The notes under the pieces: model-generated
What the model was told of the DNA's origin: nothing
The model's input: the letters and a program-made list of their open reading frames with translations, nothing else
Databases searched by the model: none
In this document: positions 10,699 to 23,494 of the stretch, one piece after another
How positions within the stretch are numbered: the first letter of the stretch is position 1
Layout of the letters: each line of letters begins with the position of its first letter
Position numbers and translations under genes: made by a program
Origin: Chiua virens
Taxonomy: Eukaryota > Basidiomycota > Agaricomycetes > Boletales > Boletaceae
NCBI GenBank assembly: GCA_019787685.1
Contig: JAHNUO010000023.1
Coordinates: 248,001 to 312,000 of the forward strand
Reading direction: 5' to 3'
DNA: 64,000 nt

Positions 10699-12836
10699 AA
10701 GACAGGGTTTTCGGTGGGGTGAGACATTGGGAGCTGACATGACTTCCAATGAGGACCACTCAGTAACAGCTCAGCTCATCTTCGTAGTTCCTTCACAGTC
10801 CAGAATGAAATATGCTGATTTTTGATCTAAGTATAGTTTAAATCATTGCACTCAACAAACCACAACAGAGGGACAAACCAGATCAAGGGACAAGAAAGAA
10901 TCAATCATGTTCATACTCAAGCTGGACCCAAGGAGCCATAAACCTAAATCCCAGTCCCCTCTGAAAGTGAACAGGTAATAAATGTTGAATTTCCTATGAT
11001 GACTGAATTCGTCCACATCAAATCAATTGAGAAACATTGTGCCCACCCCAAATGTACTGGCAGCCCCAGGGAAGTACTCGGTGCATGAGTCTGGATCACG
11101 TTGACCCTCATTCACTCGAGTAACCTCAACATCTTTATTTCAACAGCAGATGTTAGACTCATGGTGTTCCTGTGTGTCCATCATGATAGGCTCATCGACA
11201 GCCATGGGTTGCACAGAACTTGAATCCCAGCTGTCCCTGGAAAAGAAGTCCTTACCTAGATGAATAAGAGTGTAAGCACAACCCTCAAGCTGCCAGTGCG
11301 GCCATTTCTGGAAAAAGAAAGGTGCTCACCAAGGCAAACAAGAGTGTCAGACCAATTGGAACAACCTGATCTTGACTGGCTCATATGTTTTGCCACAGCT
11401 TTGTGGTCTTTGAAACCAGCTCTGCCACAGGAGGGACAGCAGGGTAGTGTTGCTGTGGCTATGGCTTTTAGCCAGCTTGAGTCATAGCCGAGCTGATGGC
11501 TATGCAGACTGAGTTGGGTTACCGGCTCATTGGATAGCTGACTCCCGATTGTCAGCTTAAGCTAGCTTAGTCAGCTTTGGGTCAACTTGAGCCGGGCTGT
11601 CACTGCCAACACTACACAGTGAATCAACTACATACTAAGTTACCCCAGCCCTTGATGTATGTGGAATACAGCTATGAAAATTTATCTATTAAGAGTACAA
11701 AAAACTCGTAGCCATACTCAGTCACAGTGAAAGATCAAATGTGTCAGGGGACTGAATGCAAAGAAGGATAAAGTGGTTCTTACCATTGGCATGTTGATGC
11801 CAACAGTTGGGGTGGTTCTGGGATGTCAAGAATGTCAACATCCTCCCCACCATTGACAGCACCTTTGTCAAATGCGGGGATTTTAAGCGATGGAAGGGTT
11901 CACTGTACATAATTTTTCTCTATTGCCAATTAGAGGCACATGTCTCTAAGAGAAAGCACACTTGAAAGTGTCCCCTGGCAGATAGTGGAGACAAGCTGGG
12001 TTATACCTGCTATTTCCCTCATGTTTCCACTTGAGAGCATGTTGATGATGAGGTATGTGAAATCTGTGCAAGCTGGGAAAAACAAAGTTAGAAGCTGTAG
12101 AGAGGTTAATAGTGAGGTACACACAATCCTAGGCCACTAGTCATGGTCTGAGGACCCCCTGGGTATGACCTCTGTACCTTCTGATCCTAGCCTGAGGGCC
12201 AGAATATGTTGGTGATTTTGGTGAGCTGTCCCAGGCTGTGTGACATGGCAAATCCATGCAGATTTGCCATGGAAGGATTGGCTTATGATGATATCGTGAT
12301 GGGTCCAGATGGGGCATCATGGGATGTGAATAGAAACGACAAGTCAGGGAAGATATAGCCATGCTGGTGCATGTAGGAAAAGGGATCTAGAAAGTTAGCT
12401 CTAGGTTGTTTGGAAGTATGGACAGTGTAACACACCATTGACCTGGTTACTAACTGTGATGGTGAAAACAACAAGGACTTCCTAGCCTTCAGTGCTGGCA
12501 TCAAATGTACTGGTCCAGACATGGAGCAGCAGCACACTGCAGGGGAGAGAATGATGACCGAATGGCCAAGGCTGGTCTGTGGGATTGACCATGACACTTG
12601 TCAGCAAATCATCATGGATCAGACTCATGATAGAGCAGTTAGAGATATTATGTTCTGGAGGCTGATGAGATTGGGAACTGCATGTGACTGAGCATAGAGC
12701 ACTGCAAAGGAAGATAATGAATGATGGAGAAGGGACTGAAAGAGTGACAGTGCCACTGAGTCTGTGTGTGAGAATGGAATCAACCATGACTGCCACTTCA
12801 ATGTTTCAACAATTGCACACAGATACATAGCACAAC
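10699..12836. other. No gene; AGCT-rich imperfect repeats
   Basis: No gene could be supported over about 2.1 kb. At 11440-11610 there are dense AGCT/GAGC motifs in both orientations, suggesting an old inverted-repeat element. Near 11240-11350 two related segments each run ctggaaaa to caagagtgt. A short plus-strand stretch at 11822-11905 (VNILPTIDSTFVKCGDFKRW) looks protein-like, but I cannot name it. Confidence 0.4.
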
Positions 12837-12839
12837 TTA

Positions 12840-12894
12840 GGCCTGGTTTGGACTCCAAATTGAATGTGATTCAAAATTCAAAATTCAGAATTTA
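12840..12894 (+). repeat. Harbinger left terminal inverted repeat
   Basis: It begins GGCCTGGTTTGGACTCCAAA and runs 55 bases with no mismatch to the reverse complement of 28882-28936. TTA precedes it. Confidence 0.96.
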
Positions 12895-12958
12895 ACACTC
12901 ACGTGATATCAGCACGTGATGGAAAGTAATGACAAATCAGGCTTTGCCACTCACTGCC

Positions 12959-14298
12959 ATGTCAAGTGCATCATCAGGACGATCTAATCATTCCCTGTGA
13001 TCAAAAGGCAGCATTGGTGCCACTATAATCACATCTCTAGAGAAGTCTAGTCAGAGAAAAACTCGAGCAAAGTGGACAGATGAAGAAGAACATGTGTTGG
13101 TGCTTTTTTTGAAGCAACAAATGGTGGGAGCTGGAGACAGTGTCAACTTTACAAAGAAGCATTTCAATAATGCTACTCAACACCTGAAAACCAAATTCCC
13201 AAATCAGCAGGGTGGTGAAAAAAATGGAGCTTCTTGCCAGACAAAGTGGACTAGTGTGCGTTTATCTTCACACTATCTATATACTATCAGATTTTACTCA
13301 TGAAATATTGCAGCTAAAGGAGGAGTACTTTGCTGTTGTAAATCTCAAGGCTGCCTTGGGGTTCACATGGAGTGATAATACTGGAGCTGGAAGGGGAAAG
13401 TCAGATTCTGTGTGGAAGGATTATCTCAAGGTAGGCGCTATACACTGCATGAGAATGATTCTCATTCATGCAATGCACAACACAGTCACACAAACATGCA
13501 AGTCGTTTTAGAAACAAGGGATTTCTTGTCTTTGAGATCATAGCAGAGATGATGCCATTGGAAGGCCAAGGCTTGCACGTCTTTTGTCCTGGTGGCAAAC
13601 ATCATGGTGGAAAATCAGTGCTGAAACCCAGTGACCCAGCACCATCATCTGACTTACTGACACCTCCAGCATCAGATCCATTCTCCAAGTCGGTCATTCC
13701 AAGTGCCCCAGCAGCCACCACCACTCAGGCTGTCGTATCAGGTTCCCAGGCCATATTCTCACCTGCTTGTGACGTTTCCACCCCACCATCTGTACCTTCT
13801 TCATTCTTGCAAGCTTCAGACTGTGGCTCCAATGGTTTCTCGGGAGTTTTGACAAGCATTAGCTGGGGGAAGCGCAAGGTCAGCACACTTTCCGGTTGCG
13901 AGTCAATCATAAGTGGCCCAAGAGCACCAGGTTCATCAGATCCATCTCGACTTTCAAAGCATGTTTGTGGTCCATCCATGGCAGCTGCAGCACAGGCAGA
14001 GAATGCAAAGACAATGAAGCAGCTCACCAGTACTGTTGAGCAGATTTCCAATTCCCTGGTGACTTCAGGAATTACCACCAACAATGATGTCTGGCAGTGC
14101 ATGATTGCAATGCTGAATACCCACTGTGCAGATTTTTCATCTGTGAATGACTTCCTTCACATTGGACACTTCCTCACTGCCCTGGCCAATAAACATCACG
14201 CTCTCCTTTTTACTGGCCTCACAAGCCCAATGGACTGCAGACAGCTGTTGGAAAGCTACCTTCAGGAAATAAAGGCAGGTGGCACACAAGCGGTATGA
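12959..14298 (+). pseudogene. Harbinger Myb/SANT-like DNA-binding protein
   Basis: Harbinger elements encode a Myb/SANT-like protein that binds the element and helps the nuclease. The proposed start is ATG 12959 (MSSASSGRSNHSL), followed by an in-frame TGA at 12998. The frame then reads RAKWTDEEEHVLVLFLKQQ and on to CQTKWTS, typical of this domain. Exons are 12959-13255, 13314-13430 (KEEYFAVVNLKAALGFTWSD) and 13486-14298; both introns are GT-AG and keep frame. The block WKDYLK then RFRNKGFLVFEIIAEMMP is the usual end of the DNA-binding region, and the rest is a Ser/Pro-rich tail. The single early stop makes it a probable pseudogene, although a start after the stop is possible. Confidence 0.82.
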
Positions 14299-15167
14299 TA
14301 GTTTGAACCACGTATGATTTGTACGTTAAGTTCATCAGCAAATTACACCCAACTTATTTATACTTATTCATGCTTTTTGTTCCAACTAAGTGTGAAAAAA
14401 GCATAGGCAGGAAAAGCATACTAAGCATAGAAACAGGTAAGTCCCTATCTTGTCCTTTGCTTATTCCTGCCTATTTTACGTGGTATCCTGGATCCACACC
14501 ATGTACCAGCAGAAAAAGGTAAAAAGGCATCAGTTTGGTATTGCTATCATACTAGTAATTACAAGCACAAATTGTATTAAAAGGGCAGGTCAAACAGTCC
14601 AAGCACAATAGTCAGAATAAGACCTGGGACAGGGGAACAGCAGTGCAACAATGACAAAGAAAGGACAAAAATTAGTAGAAGTGGGAGAAGTGAAGCAAGC
14701 ATGAAAAACTCAAACATGGACAGCTTCCAAACAGAGACAGTTGAAATGTACAATGAAGGAAGTATTGCAGGAAAAAGAGCACGACGTCAGCATAGCAAGC
14801 AGGGCAAATAAACCAGACACCAGAAACAAGTAGTTCTGAAAGGTTTGTCAGTATCGTCAAGTCATGTTAAGGTCAAACAGCGGAAACAAGAGTCTTACAC
14901 AAGAAGGCACAAGGGTTTGCAGCTGTGGGCTCACTGGTCATGTCATCCGAATCCTGTGCAGTGTTCTTCACACTCTTCATTTCCTGAGCAGCTTTACAGC
15001 CGATTTCAAGAATAATGAGATTCCATGTATATAAATTTAGTACGCAAGTTTCCTGTTGTCTAAATTGGGAACGTCCAAATTAGGAATGGATGCCTGACCC
15101 ACCGGAAGTCAACCACTTGTCTTGACGTGACCCAGCTTCTCTTCCACTATCGTCAATTTGTCATGTC
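14299..15167. other. No gene seen
   Basis: About 870 bases between the Harbinger Myb gene and the next coding trace hold no recognisable domain or terminal repeat. Confidence 0.45.
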
Positions 15168-16130
15168 TCAGCCCACAGAAACTGACTCACTCCCTGGGCA
15201 CTTAGGGGATCTGGATTGGAACAACGACCAATTCTGGGCTGTGGACGACATTGACTTGGAGATTGACCAGCTGATCTCGGAGACGTTGGAGATGGAGAAG
15301 GCTGACTTCAATAGCAGACGTACTGGTAAGTATTGTCCTCACAGATCCCATTATATTGACCTTCTTTTTGCTAGTCTACACATTCATCAATGAGTATGCT
15401 CCCGATGTTTGCCTGCCAACCAGGAATCTGAGTCTACCGGATAGGCCTGAGCCGACTCGGAAGGTTACCGAATCTGAGAAACCATGCTCTGGGAAATGAA
15501 AAGAGAGGCCTGCCAGTGACCCAGACATAGATTCGGAATTGCAAAAGACCATAAAGCAAGGACAACCCAAGAAGGTAGCCAAGTCGAAGGCTGATGCGCT
15601 CATCGACAAGGAGAACACACCGAAAGCAATATCAGTTACTGCCTACCTTCACCTTGAAATGGTGACCACACAGCCTGCACATGGTCGCAATAAGCCTGCT
15701 ACAACAGTCACAAAGGCCGTGCAGTGTCCTCCGTTCATCTTTGCCTCTGACAGCAAATTCAAAACCTTTGTTCAAGCAATTGCTGATACTGCAGGTACCT
15801 CTGTCCATCAACTGACACTGTCACGGCTGCATTGGAAGTTCGAGATGCCAGCAAATCTCACATTGAAGGTTCTCTCAAACGAAGTTGGGTATCGGGCCAT
15901 GCTTGATGCCACAGTTGAATGCACAAAGGGCCATACCATTTTTTTTATTCTTACCAAAGCCCATTAGTGCTGAGCCGGTAAGGACTAATAGTAAAATTTT
16001 CAATATATGTGGCTACCAATTTTCACAGGATGCAATCATGATCTCTCACCATGGCCATGAAGATGATGATGACGCATATAGTCACGGTGGCTCTGAAGTC
16101 CGAGAACTCTCCCACAAGGAGAAGATTGTA
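15168..16130 (+). pseudogene. Hypothetical basidiomycete protein, degraded
   Basis: I do not recognise a named family. The trace begins MSQPTETDSLPGHLGDLDW, passes an intron-like segment (gtaagt 15327 to ccaaccag 15421), and continues as KPCSGK, a TGA at 15498, then QKTIKQGQPKKVAKSKADAL and a block with FIFASDSKFKTFVQAIAD and LSRLHWKFEMP. The latter resembles a ubiquitin-like fold region seen in transposon-linked basidiomycete hypotheticals. A second intron-like stretch (gtaagg near 15978 to cacag near 16029) leads to DA followed by a poly-D segment. It ends beside an opposite-strand transposase, so it may be truncated by that insertion. Confidence 0.45.
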
Positions 16131-16149
16131 AGTTGGCAAATTCATTGAT

Positions 16150-16772
16150 CTGATACTCATGCACAGCAACCAGGGAGTATCAATTCCCACGAATGAAGAC
16201 ATCTGAATGCTCTGCACGCTGACCAGCCATGGCCCTTCCATAGTGTCGTGCCCAAGTGAGTTCATTTTTGCTTGTCTTGTCAACGCATACAAATTCACTT
16301 CCATCTCCCTGGAAGTATGTGCAGATAGACTCGCACCATGCCCCACGCTGAGCCTCATTCCTCTCTGATGCTGTTTTGTGAAGGATTTTGCGAGTGAGTC
16401 CAATCTCTTTTAGGTTGCGACAAAGCATAGGTTTTGAGATGTCAACACCATGAACAAGTGCCAACCAGGTGATGACTTCATCCAAATATTGGTCAGATTC
16501 TTGAGAAAAAAACTCTTTGCAGGCGGTCATGAGTGTGCAGGTAAGAACCCGAAGAGACTGTCCTCGGATAGGAGATGGTGGGCGATTGGCACTGCCATGC
16601 TCTGCAAAGATAGCTTCCCACCGATACATACTCGCACAAGAAACTCCAAGCAAGGCAGAGATATCATCTGAGGGCCAGCCTTCATTCCAAAGTCATAAGG
16701 CACACTCCTTGAGGTCCTCACTGATGCGGCGATTGACCATATTGATAAGATGTTGACGATGGGCAATGGTCA
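16150..16772 (-). pseudogene. IS630/Tc1-like (DDE_3) transposase, N-terminal part
   Basis: It starts MTIAHRQHLINMVNRRISED, with an in-frame TGA after CAL, then a helix-turn-helix (SDDISALLGVSCASMYRWEA), PPSPIRGQ, and the start of the catalytic domain with GDGSEFVCVDKTSKNE, where the Asp should be the first catalytic residue. The frame stops at DVFIRGN, just before the region that normally reads YSLVA; those residues follow the stop. The second Asp and the Glu are absent, so the copy is truncated and inactive. No terminal repeats were found. Confidence 0.78.
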
Positions 16773-18365
16773 TCCCAATTTGGATAACTTGATTTGGATA
16801 AATATTGGTACTCAAAAAATCTTACACATCTCATAATACATGGAAACAGCTGTAAACATGGACATTGAAAATTCAGGGCCTCTGGTCAGGATGGAATCTT
16901 TGTAGGCAGTGGTGTCACTGTTCCAATTGTTAGCAGAGAACTGGAATGGCCTGATGGTTTGTCAGCCAGTATGCTTATTAAGGATCTTTGGAAGCATGAT
17001 CTTGTTCTTGTCATCCGCATTTTCAGCCCATTGCACTAGGATATCTTCAATGACAATGTCACCATTGGAGATCAATTTGATGGCATGCTTGAGCTAGTTC
17101 AAAACCAATTAGTGATGAGAGACTCAGAAGAGAAGAGAATTATACTGCTGCCACAGCTATACATAGCTATGACCCCTGCACCTTCTTTCCCTGCAATCAG
17201 TCCTTGTACATCCCAACCAGGAATATCCACGACACTTGTGATGTTGACGAGATGAGTTCATGCAATCAATTTGTAAAGCTGGCTCCATGCTATCTGGATC
17301 TTCTCATAGGAAATGGTATCCATCCTTTAGATACACCACCTCTTCTTTGATGTTGATGTCATTATCAAGTTTTCCAAAGAAGTCGACCATCATTATGAGG
17401 GCAGTGGAACCAATTCCACTGTGCCACTCACTCAATCATTGGCTTGTCTGCGAGCATGAGCACTTTAGATCATGACTTATTGTATACTTAATACGTATGA
17501 CATAAAAAACAGACCCCGTGGTTGTGACGCGATACTTAACATCAGGGTATACAGTATTAAAGATTGTTTGCAACGTGGCCACCAGTTTGTCGTCTGGGAC
17601 ACTCCATATGTTGTCCTGGGTGCTATACCAGAGTGTCGCCGTGGAGATGAACATCCTGGACCAGTGGTGGTTAACAGGAACAGGGAGATCTTTGTTATGG
17701 TAATCAGCACACTTCTTCATAACTTCAATGATATAACCATCTTTATTGTACATACAGCCCAGAGAGCCCTGGGTGGAAGCACCAGGTCCTGGGATAGAGC
17801 TCAAGTGAGGAGCCAAGTCGGAATCCTGAGGCCGCACAGAGGGTAATGCAGAGTTCATTTCAACCTTCACTTTCTTCTGTGAGGGTGCCTCATTGGATTG
17901 CATATTGGATTTAATGTCAATGGAGGTCTATGTAGATGATATCCATGGTAGTACTCTCTGGAACAACAAGTTAGGACTCACTGATGTTGTCATGCGATGT
18001 TCAATTCCTACCACTTTGGTTACCTGTCCCACTGACTCATCAATATCCATATGATTGTGTCCATTGTCCATGCTGTCCGGTTCACTGTCAGGAACCATGT
18101 CAATACTTAGCTTGCATTTCAAGGCCACGGAGGGGTTTTGAGGCTGACTTGGAGGTGGCATCTCCAAATAACCTTCATCAATGTTGGGAACAATCTAGAA
18201 TGGGTTACAACATAGGTACATGTAGGGTAACGATGGACATACCCTGACCAGCCCTTTGCAAAGCTAACTGGGAGGTGGCATCTCTAAGTCATCAAGATCA
18301 GCATCAGGAACAGCCTGGAACAGGTTACCACATAAGTACATCCATCCAGTATCACAATGGACATA

Positions 18366-18579
18366 CAGTGAGCAACAAAACTGATGCAATGTTTGTAGCA
18401 TTTTGATTGAAGCATGAATATTGAGAGCCCTGTTGATGCTAGACCCTCTAACCTAGGTACCATTGGAAAGCCCCGATCAAGGGCTTTCCAATGGTATATG
18501 GGTTTATTATGTAATTCTTACTATATCGGGAAATATTTCGAAATTGGTATGAGGTACTCATTGCATCAGTTTTGTTGCT
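18366..18579 (+). repeat. Mariner left inverted arm
   Basis: This arm is itself an inverted repeat. AGCAACAAAACTGATGCAAT opens it (18371) and the inverse closes it (to 18579). A central palindrome (ccattggaaagcccc / gggctttccaatgg) sits at about 18459-18496. Confidence 0.93.
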
Positions 18580-18598
18580 GGTATAAGGGTATCACAGA

Positions 18599-19613
18599 TT
18601 AGTATGAAGTGTATCCTCCTTTGGCCTTGATGACCTCCTGAACTCTTCTAGGCATGCTCTCAATCAATCTCTGACACTCCTCCACCCCAATCTTATACCA
18701 TTCTACTTTAATTCTCCTAAAGTTCCAATATCCCCTTAGCTGGCTCAGGATACTCTGCAAGTCTTCTTTTGAGGAGAAACCATAGATGTTCTATGGGATT
18801 AAGGTCTGGAGACTGAGCAGGCCATACCATGACCTCAAATTCATGGTCATCAAGCCACTCCCCAGCCTTCCTACTGGTGTGCTTGGGGTCATTATCCTGC
18901 TGGAAGATAATGTCTTCTGGGGAAAATCCATAATTTACCAGAGTTTGTTGGAGTTCATCTTCCAAAATCTGCACATAGAGATCAGCATCCATCTTACCAT
19001 CAATCTTGCAAGCCATTCCAACACCTTCCCAGGTCATACAGCCCCATAGCATCACTGATCCTCCCCCAAACTTAACTGTTCCCTCCACAATGCTGTTACT
19101 AAGACCCTCTCCTGCCCTTTTCCATGCCCATTTCCTGCCATCTGACCCAATGTGATTAATTTTGGTCTCATCTAACCATATAACTCACTTCCAGTCCTCA
19201 ACAGTCCAATGCTGAGGGCTTAGAGCAAAGTCCATCCTTGCTCTCCTATAACACTAGGCAAGAAGAGGGTGTTTTTGCTTCACTACAGCCTTCATACCAG
19301 CTTTCTTCAAGTGGCGGCAGATGGTCTGGGGGGAGATAGAATGGTTCTTCACTGCTTGAAGTGTTTTGGTCACCTGAACTGCATTCTCAGCCTTCCCAGA
19401 TCCAACAAGACGAATAGCATGATGTATATCAGTAGGAGAAATGATGGAAGAACGACCACCAGAGGCTTTGGGTAGGTTGAGAAGATGTTTGGACCTGAGT
19501 CTACTAATAGTAGATTGGTTGAGACAAGTAGATTGAGCAATTTGATGGGTTGATTGTCCCAATTCCAAGAGAGAGATGATATGGTGAGTTTGGTCAACTG
19601 AGAGAGATTTCAT
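18599..19613 (-). pseudogene. Tc1/mariner DDE transposase, two stops and a frameshift
   Basis: The protein starts MKSLSVDQTHHIISLLELGQ with paired helix-turn-helix domains (STHQIAQSTCLNQSTISRLR; SPQTICRHLKKAGMKA). It continues HPLLA-stop-CYRRARMDFAL, DWK-stop-VIWLDETKINHIGSDGRKW (first catalytic Asp), FQQDNDPKHTSR (second Asp) and SPDLNPIEHLWFLLKRRL (third acidic residue). The two stops are in the same frame. A 1-nt shift near 18717 separates the C-terminal end (VEWYKIGVEECQRLIESMP to GYTSY). All catalytic residues remain, so decay is recent. Confidence 0.93.
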
Positions 19614-19742
19614 GATGATGGTTATGGACAAAGTGATAGTGTGTGTGTTTGTTTGTATCATGTTGAACTTATTGCATGTCACATGATCCATTTCTTATGT
19701 AATAACCACTTGCAATATGCATTTTGAATACTTTAGAGTGTT

Positions 19743-19956
19743 AGCAACAAAACTGATGCAATGAGTACCTCACATCAATTTCGAAATATTTCCCGATATA
19801 GTAAGAATTACATAATAAACCCATATACCATTGGAAAGCCCTGATCAAGGGCTTTCCAATGGTACCTAGGTTAGAGGGTCTAGCATCAACAGGGCTCTCA
19901 ATATTTATGCTTCAATCAAAATGCTACAAACATTGCATCAGTTTTGTTGCTCACTG
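19743..19956 (-). repeat. Mariner right inverted arm
   Basis: It is the inverse of 18366-18579 with only a few mismatches, for example in the central palindrome. The inner copy of the terminal motif lies at 19743-19763 and the outer copy at 19931-19951. Confidence 0.93.
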
Positions 19957-22885
19957 TACCACAACCAGCCATTTGGTGTTCATTGTTCGAGGTTGGGTAG
20001 GTGGTGGCATCACTGCACTGTTGTCCTCGTCAACATCAGAAATGACTTAGAATATACGTAGTAAGTTTAGAGTGAAAGAAAAAAGAAAATGTACCAGAGT
20101 CATCCGTTTCATGCCCAATCTACATTTCACGGTTGCCTTCCTCTCTGCCAACTCACTGACAGTGTCACCATAAATCTCATCCAACAGTATGTCGTCCACA
20201 GAACAGTTTTGCTGTTAAAGCAGGGCATTGGTCAGTTCAGATGCCACAGAAGTATGAGTAGATGACTTGGGCATAATCAATGGGAAAATGGAAGACGGAG
20301 GGCATGTGGTGACTGAGTGGCTACTAGTAGTAGGAATGACTTCATTGATGCCTTCAGGTTGAAAATCTGGACTTTCTTCATCTGTGTGGACACCGACAAC
20401 CCATGTCTTCACTTTGATACCTTGGGCTGGGGGTTTCTTTTTTGCTCTGGCATTCACTGCAAGGTTGAAGAAAAAAAGAGTGGCCTCAGTAAGTAACAAC
20501 ATGATTACATATAAAGACTTGTACTTACTTGGCAGCTATGTAGCAAACCACAGGTGTGGCAGGTTTCCCAGCCTCAGATGAATTTACATTGCAGCATCAG
20601 TGAAAAAGAGAAAATGTACCAAGTTTTGCCTGGATTCAATTCATCATCTCCTTTGGGCTACCAGGCTTAGTTGCTTCTGCCTTTCTGCCAGGCACCTTCT
20701 GACTGGATATGGTAAGTACCATGTGGAAAGGGGTAGGTAAGTGTTGTGGCACACCTTGTTGTTTGTTTCACCTATCTTCACCCTCCCTCTGCCTTCATTT
20801 TCCTTAGGTTAGAGACTATGCAGGGTTGAGGTTGAGGGGGAGGAACCTTTTCCTTTCTCACCTTGGCCTCCTTTACCCTTTCAGCATCTAGATCCATCTT
20901 GGCCAGGAGTTGATTGCTTTCCTCAGCAGCCTTCTCCTTAGCAACCTTGGCCGCCATGAGGCACTGGTCGTCTGCTGCTTTTTTGGCTTTGGTACATCGC
21001 TTCTGAACAGTACCTGTCTTGAAAAGTATCTGAGCAGGCCATTTGTCAGCATTGCCAGGTCTAGTGCACCATTAAGCCACAGGGTTTGGAGCTTTGGGCA
21101 GGGGTGGTTAACTCATGAGGCTCAAAAGTGTAGAAAGAACCAGATGGACCATGGATAGAAGAAACAACACAGAATGGAAAATTCAAACTTGAAGTTCTTC
21201 TGAAATTTGAATGTGCATATCGGTGTTACCTAACATGCTGCAACTCAATATCACTTAGTCTGGCACCCTGCAAGTACCCTTCAAGATGCCTTCCCGGTCA
21301 CACAAGTATTCCAAATCCCTTGCACCCACCCAGGATGCAAGCAGTTTTTCAAATCACTTAGAGGTCATATGGTGCATGTCCAGTTACTTCACCCTGCTTC
21401 GACACCTCCACTGAACCTTCCTGCTCCCGAATTACCCGAGAGTTCTTCTGAGTTACCCGCTGGTTCATCACATCCCGAAACCTCTCCTCCACACTCACCA
21501 ACTCATGCCAATGCCTACAGCAATAGTGAAGTGGATGAGAGTGGCTAGGTGAGGGATATTTTTGATAAAGGGTACAGGTTCCTGGAAGTCCTCGATGCTG
21601 AGCCTGACCTGAATGTGAATTACTTCGGTCCACATAACAAGTATTATCGATCCTATCATCCTAAGCTTACTGGTATGTTTCAGCTTTTTACCAAAGGCTT
21701 GCAGTGGTTTAAGCTGTTTTTTACATATAGCTTTACTGTGTGACAAGGAAGGGAACTTTCTCCTGCCTGGATCACCTCCCACTGCTGTCAGCAATCAAAA
21801 CGACTGGTTCCCTTACACCGATCAACTTTAATTTGAGACCGTAGAATTTCTCTATTCAAAGTGTCAAATGTCCACAGCCAACTTGAAGATAGACTCCCTT
21901 CTGGACCTATGGGCCAGCTCATTGTATCCTCATGGTGCTGCTCCCCCATTCTGAGATCACTGTTACCTTCACAAGGTCATTGATGCTATGGTGGTTGGGG
22001 ACGTCAAGTGGTGGAGCTTTTCTGCAAGCTACTTAGGTGAGGTACCTGATGTCAATCCTCCCAAATGGATGCAACAGAAGTATGACATCTGGTACCATGA
22101 TCCCTGCGAGGTGGTTCACAAAATCCTCGGGAATCCAAGTTTCAAAGACAAAATGGACCTTCAACCATTTGAAGAGTTCTCAACACATAACCAATCCCAA
22201 CATTACAACAACTTCATGTCCAGTGAATGGGCCTGGGAGCAGGTGGTGGGTCATATGTCTGCAATCATTAATCACTGATGTGTTTACATGATTGGTACAG
22301 GATCTTATTACTATGGAAGATGAATGCATGATCAGTAGTACATTTGTGCCCATCATTTGGGGTAGTGACAAGACTACTGTCTCAGTTGCCACTGGGAATA
22401 ATGTCTGTCAAGCTCACCAGGATGCACTAGTATTACATCAAAAAAGAATTTAGATGAAGATGCTGTTGACCGCAACTATATGTTCAACGAAGTTGCATTT
22501 AGAACAAGTGACCTGGATACTCTGTGGGTCAAGTATGGCATTGTTGGTGATATTATTGTATGTGTATAGCTGCTATCAAACCTTTTGCTTGCTAAATACT
22601 CATTAGCCATTTACAAATGATTTCCCCTGAGTGGACATTCATCAGCTCATTGCGCTGGACATTCTCCATCAACTCCTGGGTTTGTTCTCACATCTCCACT
22701 CATCATTCAAAATGGAAGCAAGTTGAATTATGGATGAAATTGACTGCTGGTAAGCTGATCAATTTTCCGATGTTGATGGTACTAATAGCTATACAGAATT
22801 GCAGTGGTTGCCCCCTTTACTGGATTGTGATGCTTCCCTCAAGGTCGGCATTTCAAACAATGGACTGGCAATGATTCAAAGGCGC

Positions 22886-23494
22886 TGTAGGAGTTAGATA
22901 CTCCCTACGGTTGTAGGATACATTTTCCTCGCTCTTCATCATGTCATATCACCTCCTATCTCATCCGCCATCGACTTCGTGCCAGCCCGGTTTCATTCCT
23001 AGTGTTTACAGATCATCCGAATCCAATCCGAGTCCAATCCGAGTCAATGCAATCCAATCCGGTTCCTTCGTACGTATTCTGCTTCATCCAATTTGACTTG
23101 TTCTACTCGATTTGGCCTTATTAAGGTCATTACTATCCTAACACCTTTCCTTTCTTTGTCATCTACAAGGTTTGACACTCCTTCTTAGCATACTCACCCT
23201 ACGTCGATCCTGTACACTTACTTAGGGTCGGATTACCTTTAACAGTCCTGGGTTATACCCAGGACTATAAAACCATGTTTCTAACACAAAAATATTGTCT
23301 TTCTGCATTCAGGAGATCTCCTGTTTACTCTCCCGTGTGTGAGTGAGCTGGATAGTTTCTCTTTTACCTCGTCCTATCGTTCCTCTGCGTCTCATCTACT
23401 TGGATCAATACTCTCATTGCCTCGCCTCCACCCAGATACTTTTACATCAACCACTTTTCATTCCGGATCGTCCAGCAGTCTCTAGGACTCTTAG
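22886..23494 (+). repeat. Solo LTR-like unit, family D (copy D1), inside Plavaka
   Basis: It begins TGTAGGAGTTAGATACTCC and ends CTCTAGGACTCTTAG. Its reverse complement is copy D2 at 36519-37127. It inserted directly after the Plavaka codons for NDSKAL. At 23244-23266 a perfect 10-bp stem (agtcctgggt / acccaggact) sits immediately before TATAAAA. No target duplication was found. Confidence 0.85.

Larger units (their letters stand above)
18366..19956 (-). mobile_element. Tc1/mariner transposon with compound 214-bp arms
   Basis: This 1591-bp element begins CAGTGAGCAACAAAACTG and ends with its inverse, flanked by TA on both sides (18364-18365 and 19957-19958), the Tc1/mariner duplication. The two 214-bp arms are nearly identical inverted copies. 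The transposase on the minus strand is inactivated. Confidence 0.94.
16840..21100 (-). pseudogene. Hypothetical multi-exon basidiomycete gene, split by mariner
   Basis: Reading the minus strand from about 21.1 kb there is a Lys/Glu/Ala-rich coiled-coil region (KAKKAADDQCLMAAKVAKEK), a linker (KKKPPAQGIKVKTWVVGVHT), a stretch with the repeated motif EMPPPS, then a globular region: FISTATLWYSTQDNIWSVPD, SEWHSGIGSTALIMMVDFFG, and near 16.9 kb HAIKLISNGDIVIEDILVQW and FQFSANNW. I recall this arrangement from abundant agaric hypothetical proteins, perhaps near DUF6532, but cannot assign it. Several in-frame stops are present. The Tc1/mariner element 18366-19956 lies inside it. Exon borders are not resolved. 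Confidence 0.5.

Noticed and set aside
16150..21100. A single large element comprising the IS630-like transposase and the split hypothetical gene
   Set aside because: No shared terminal repeats or duplications could be found around the group, so they are listed separately.
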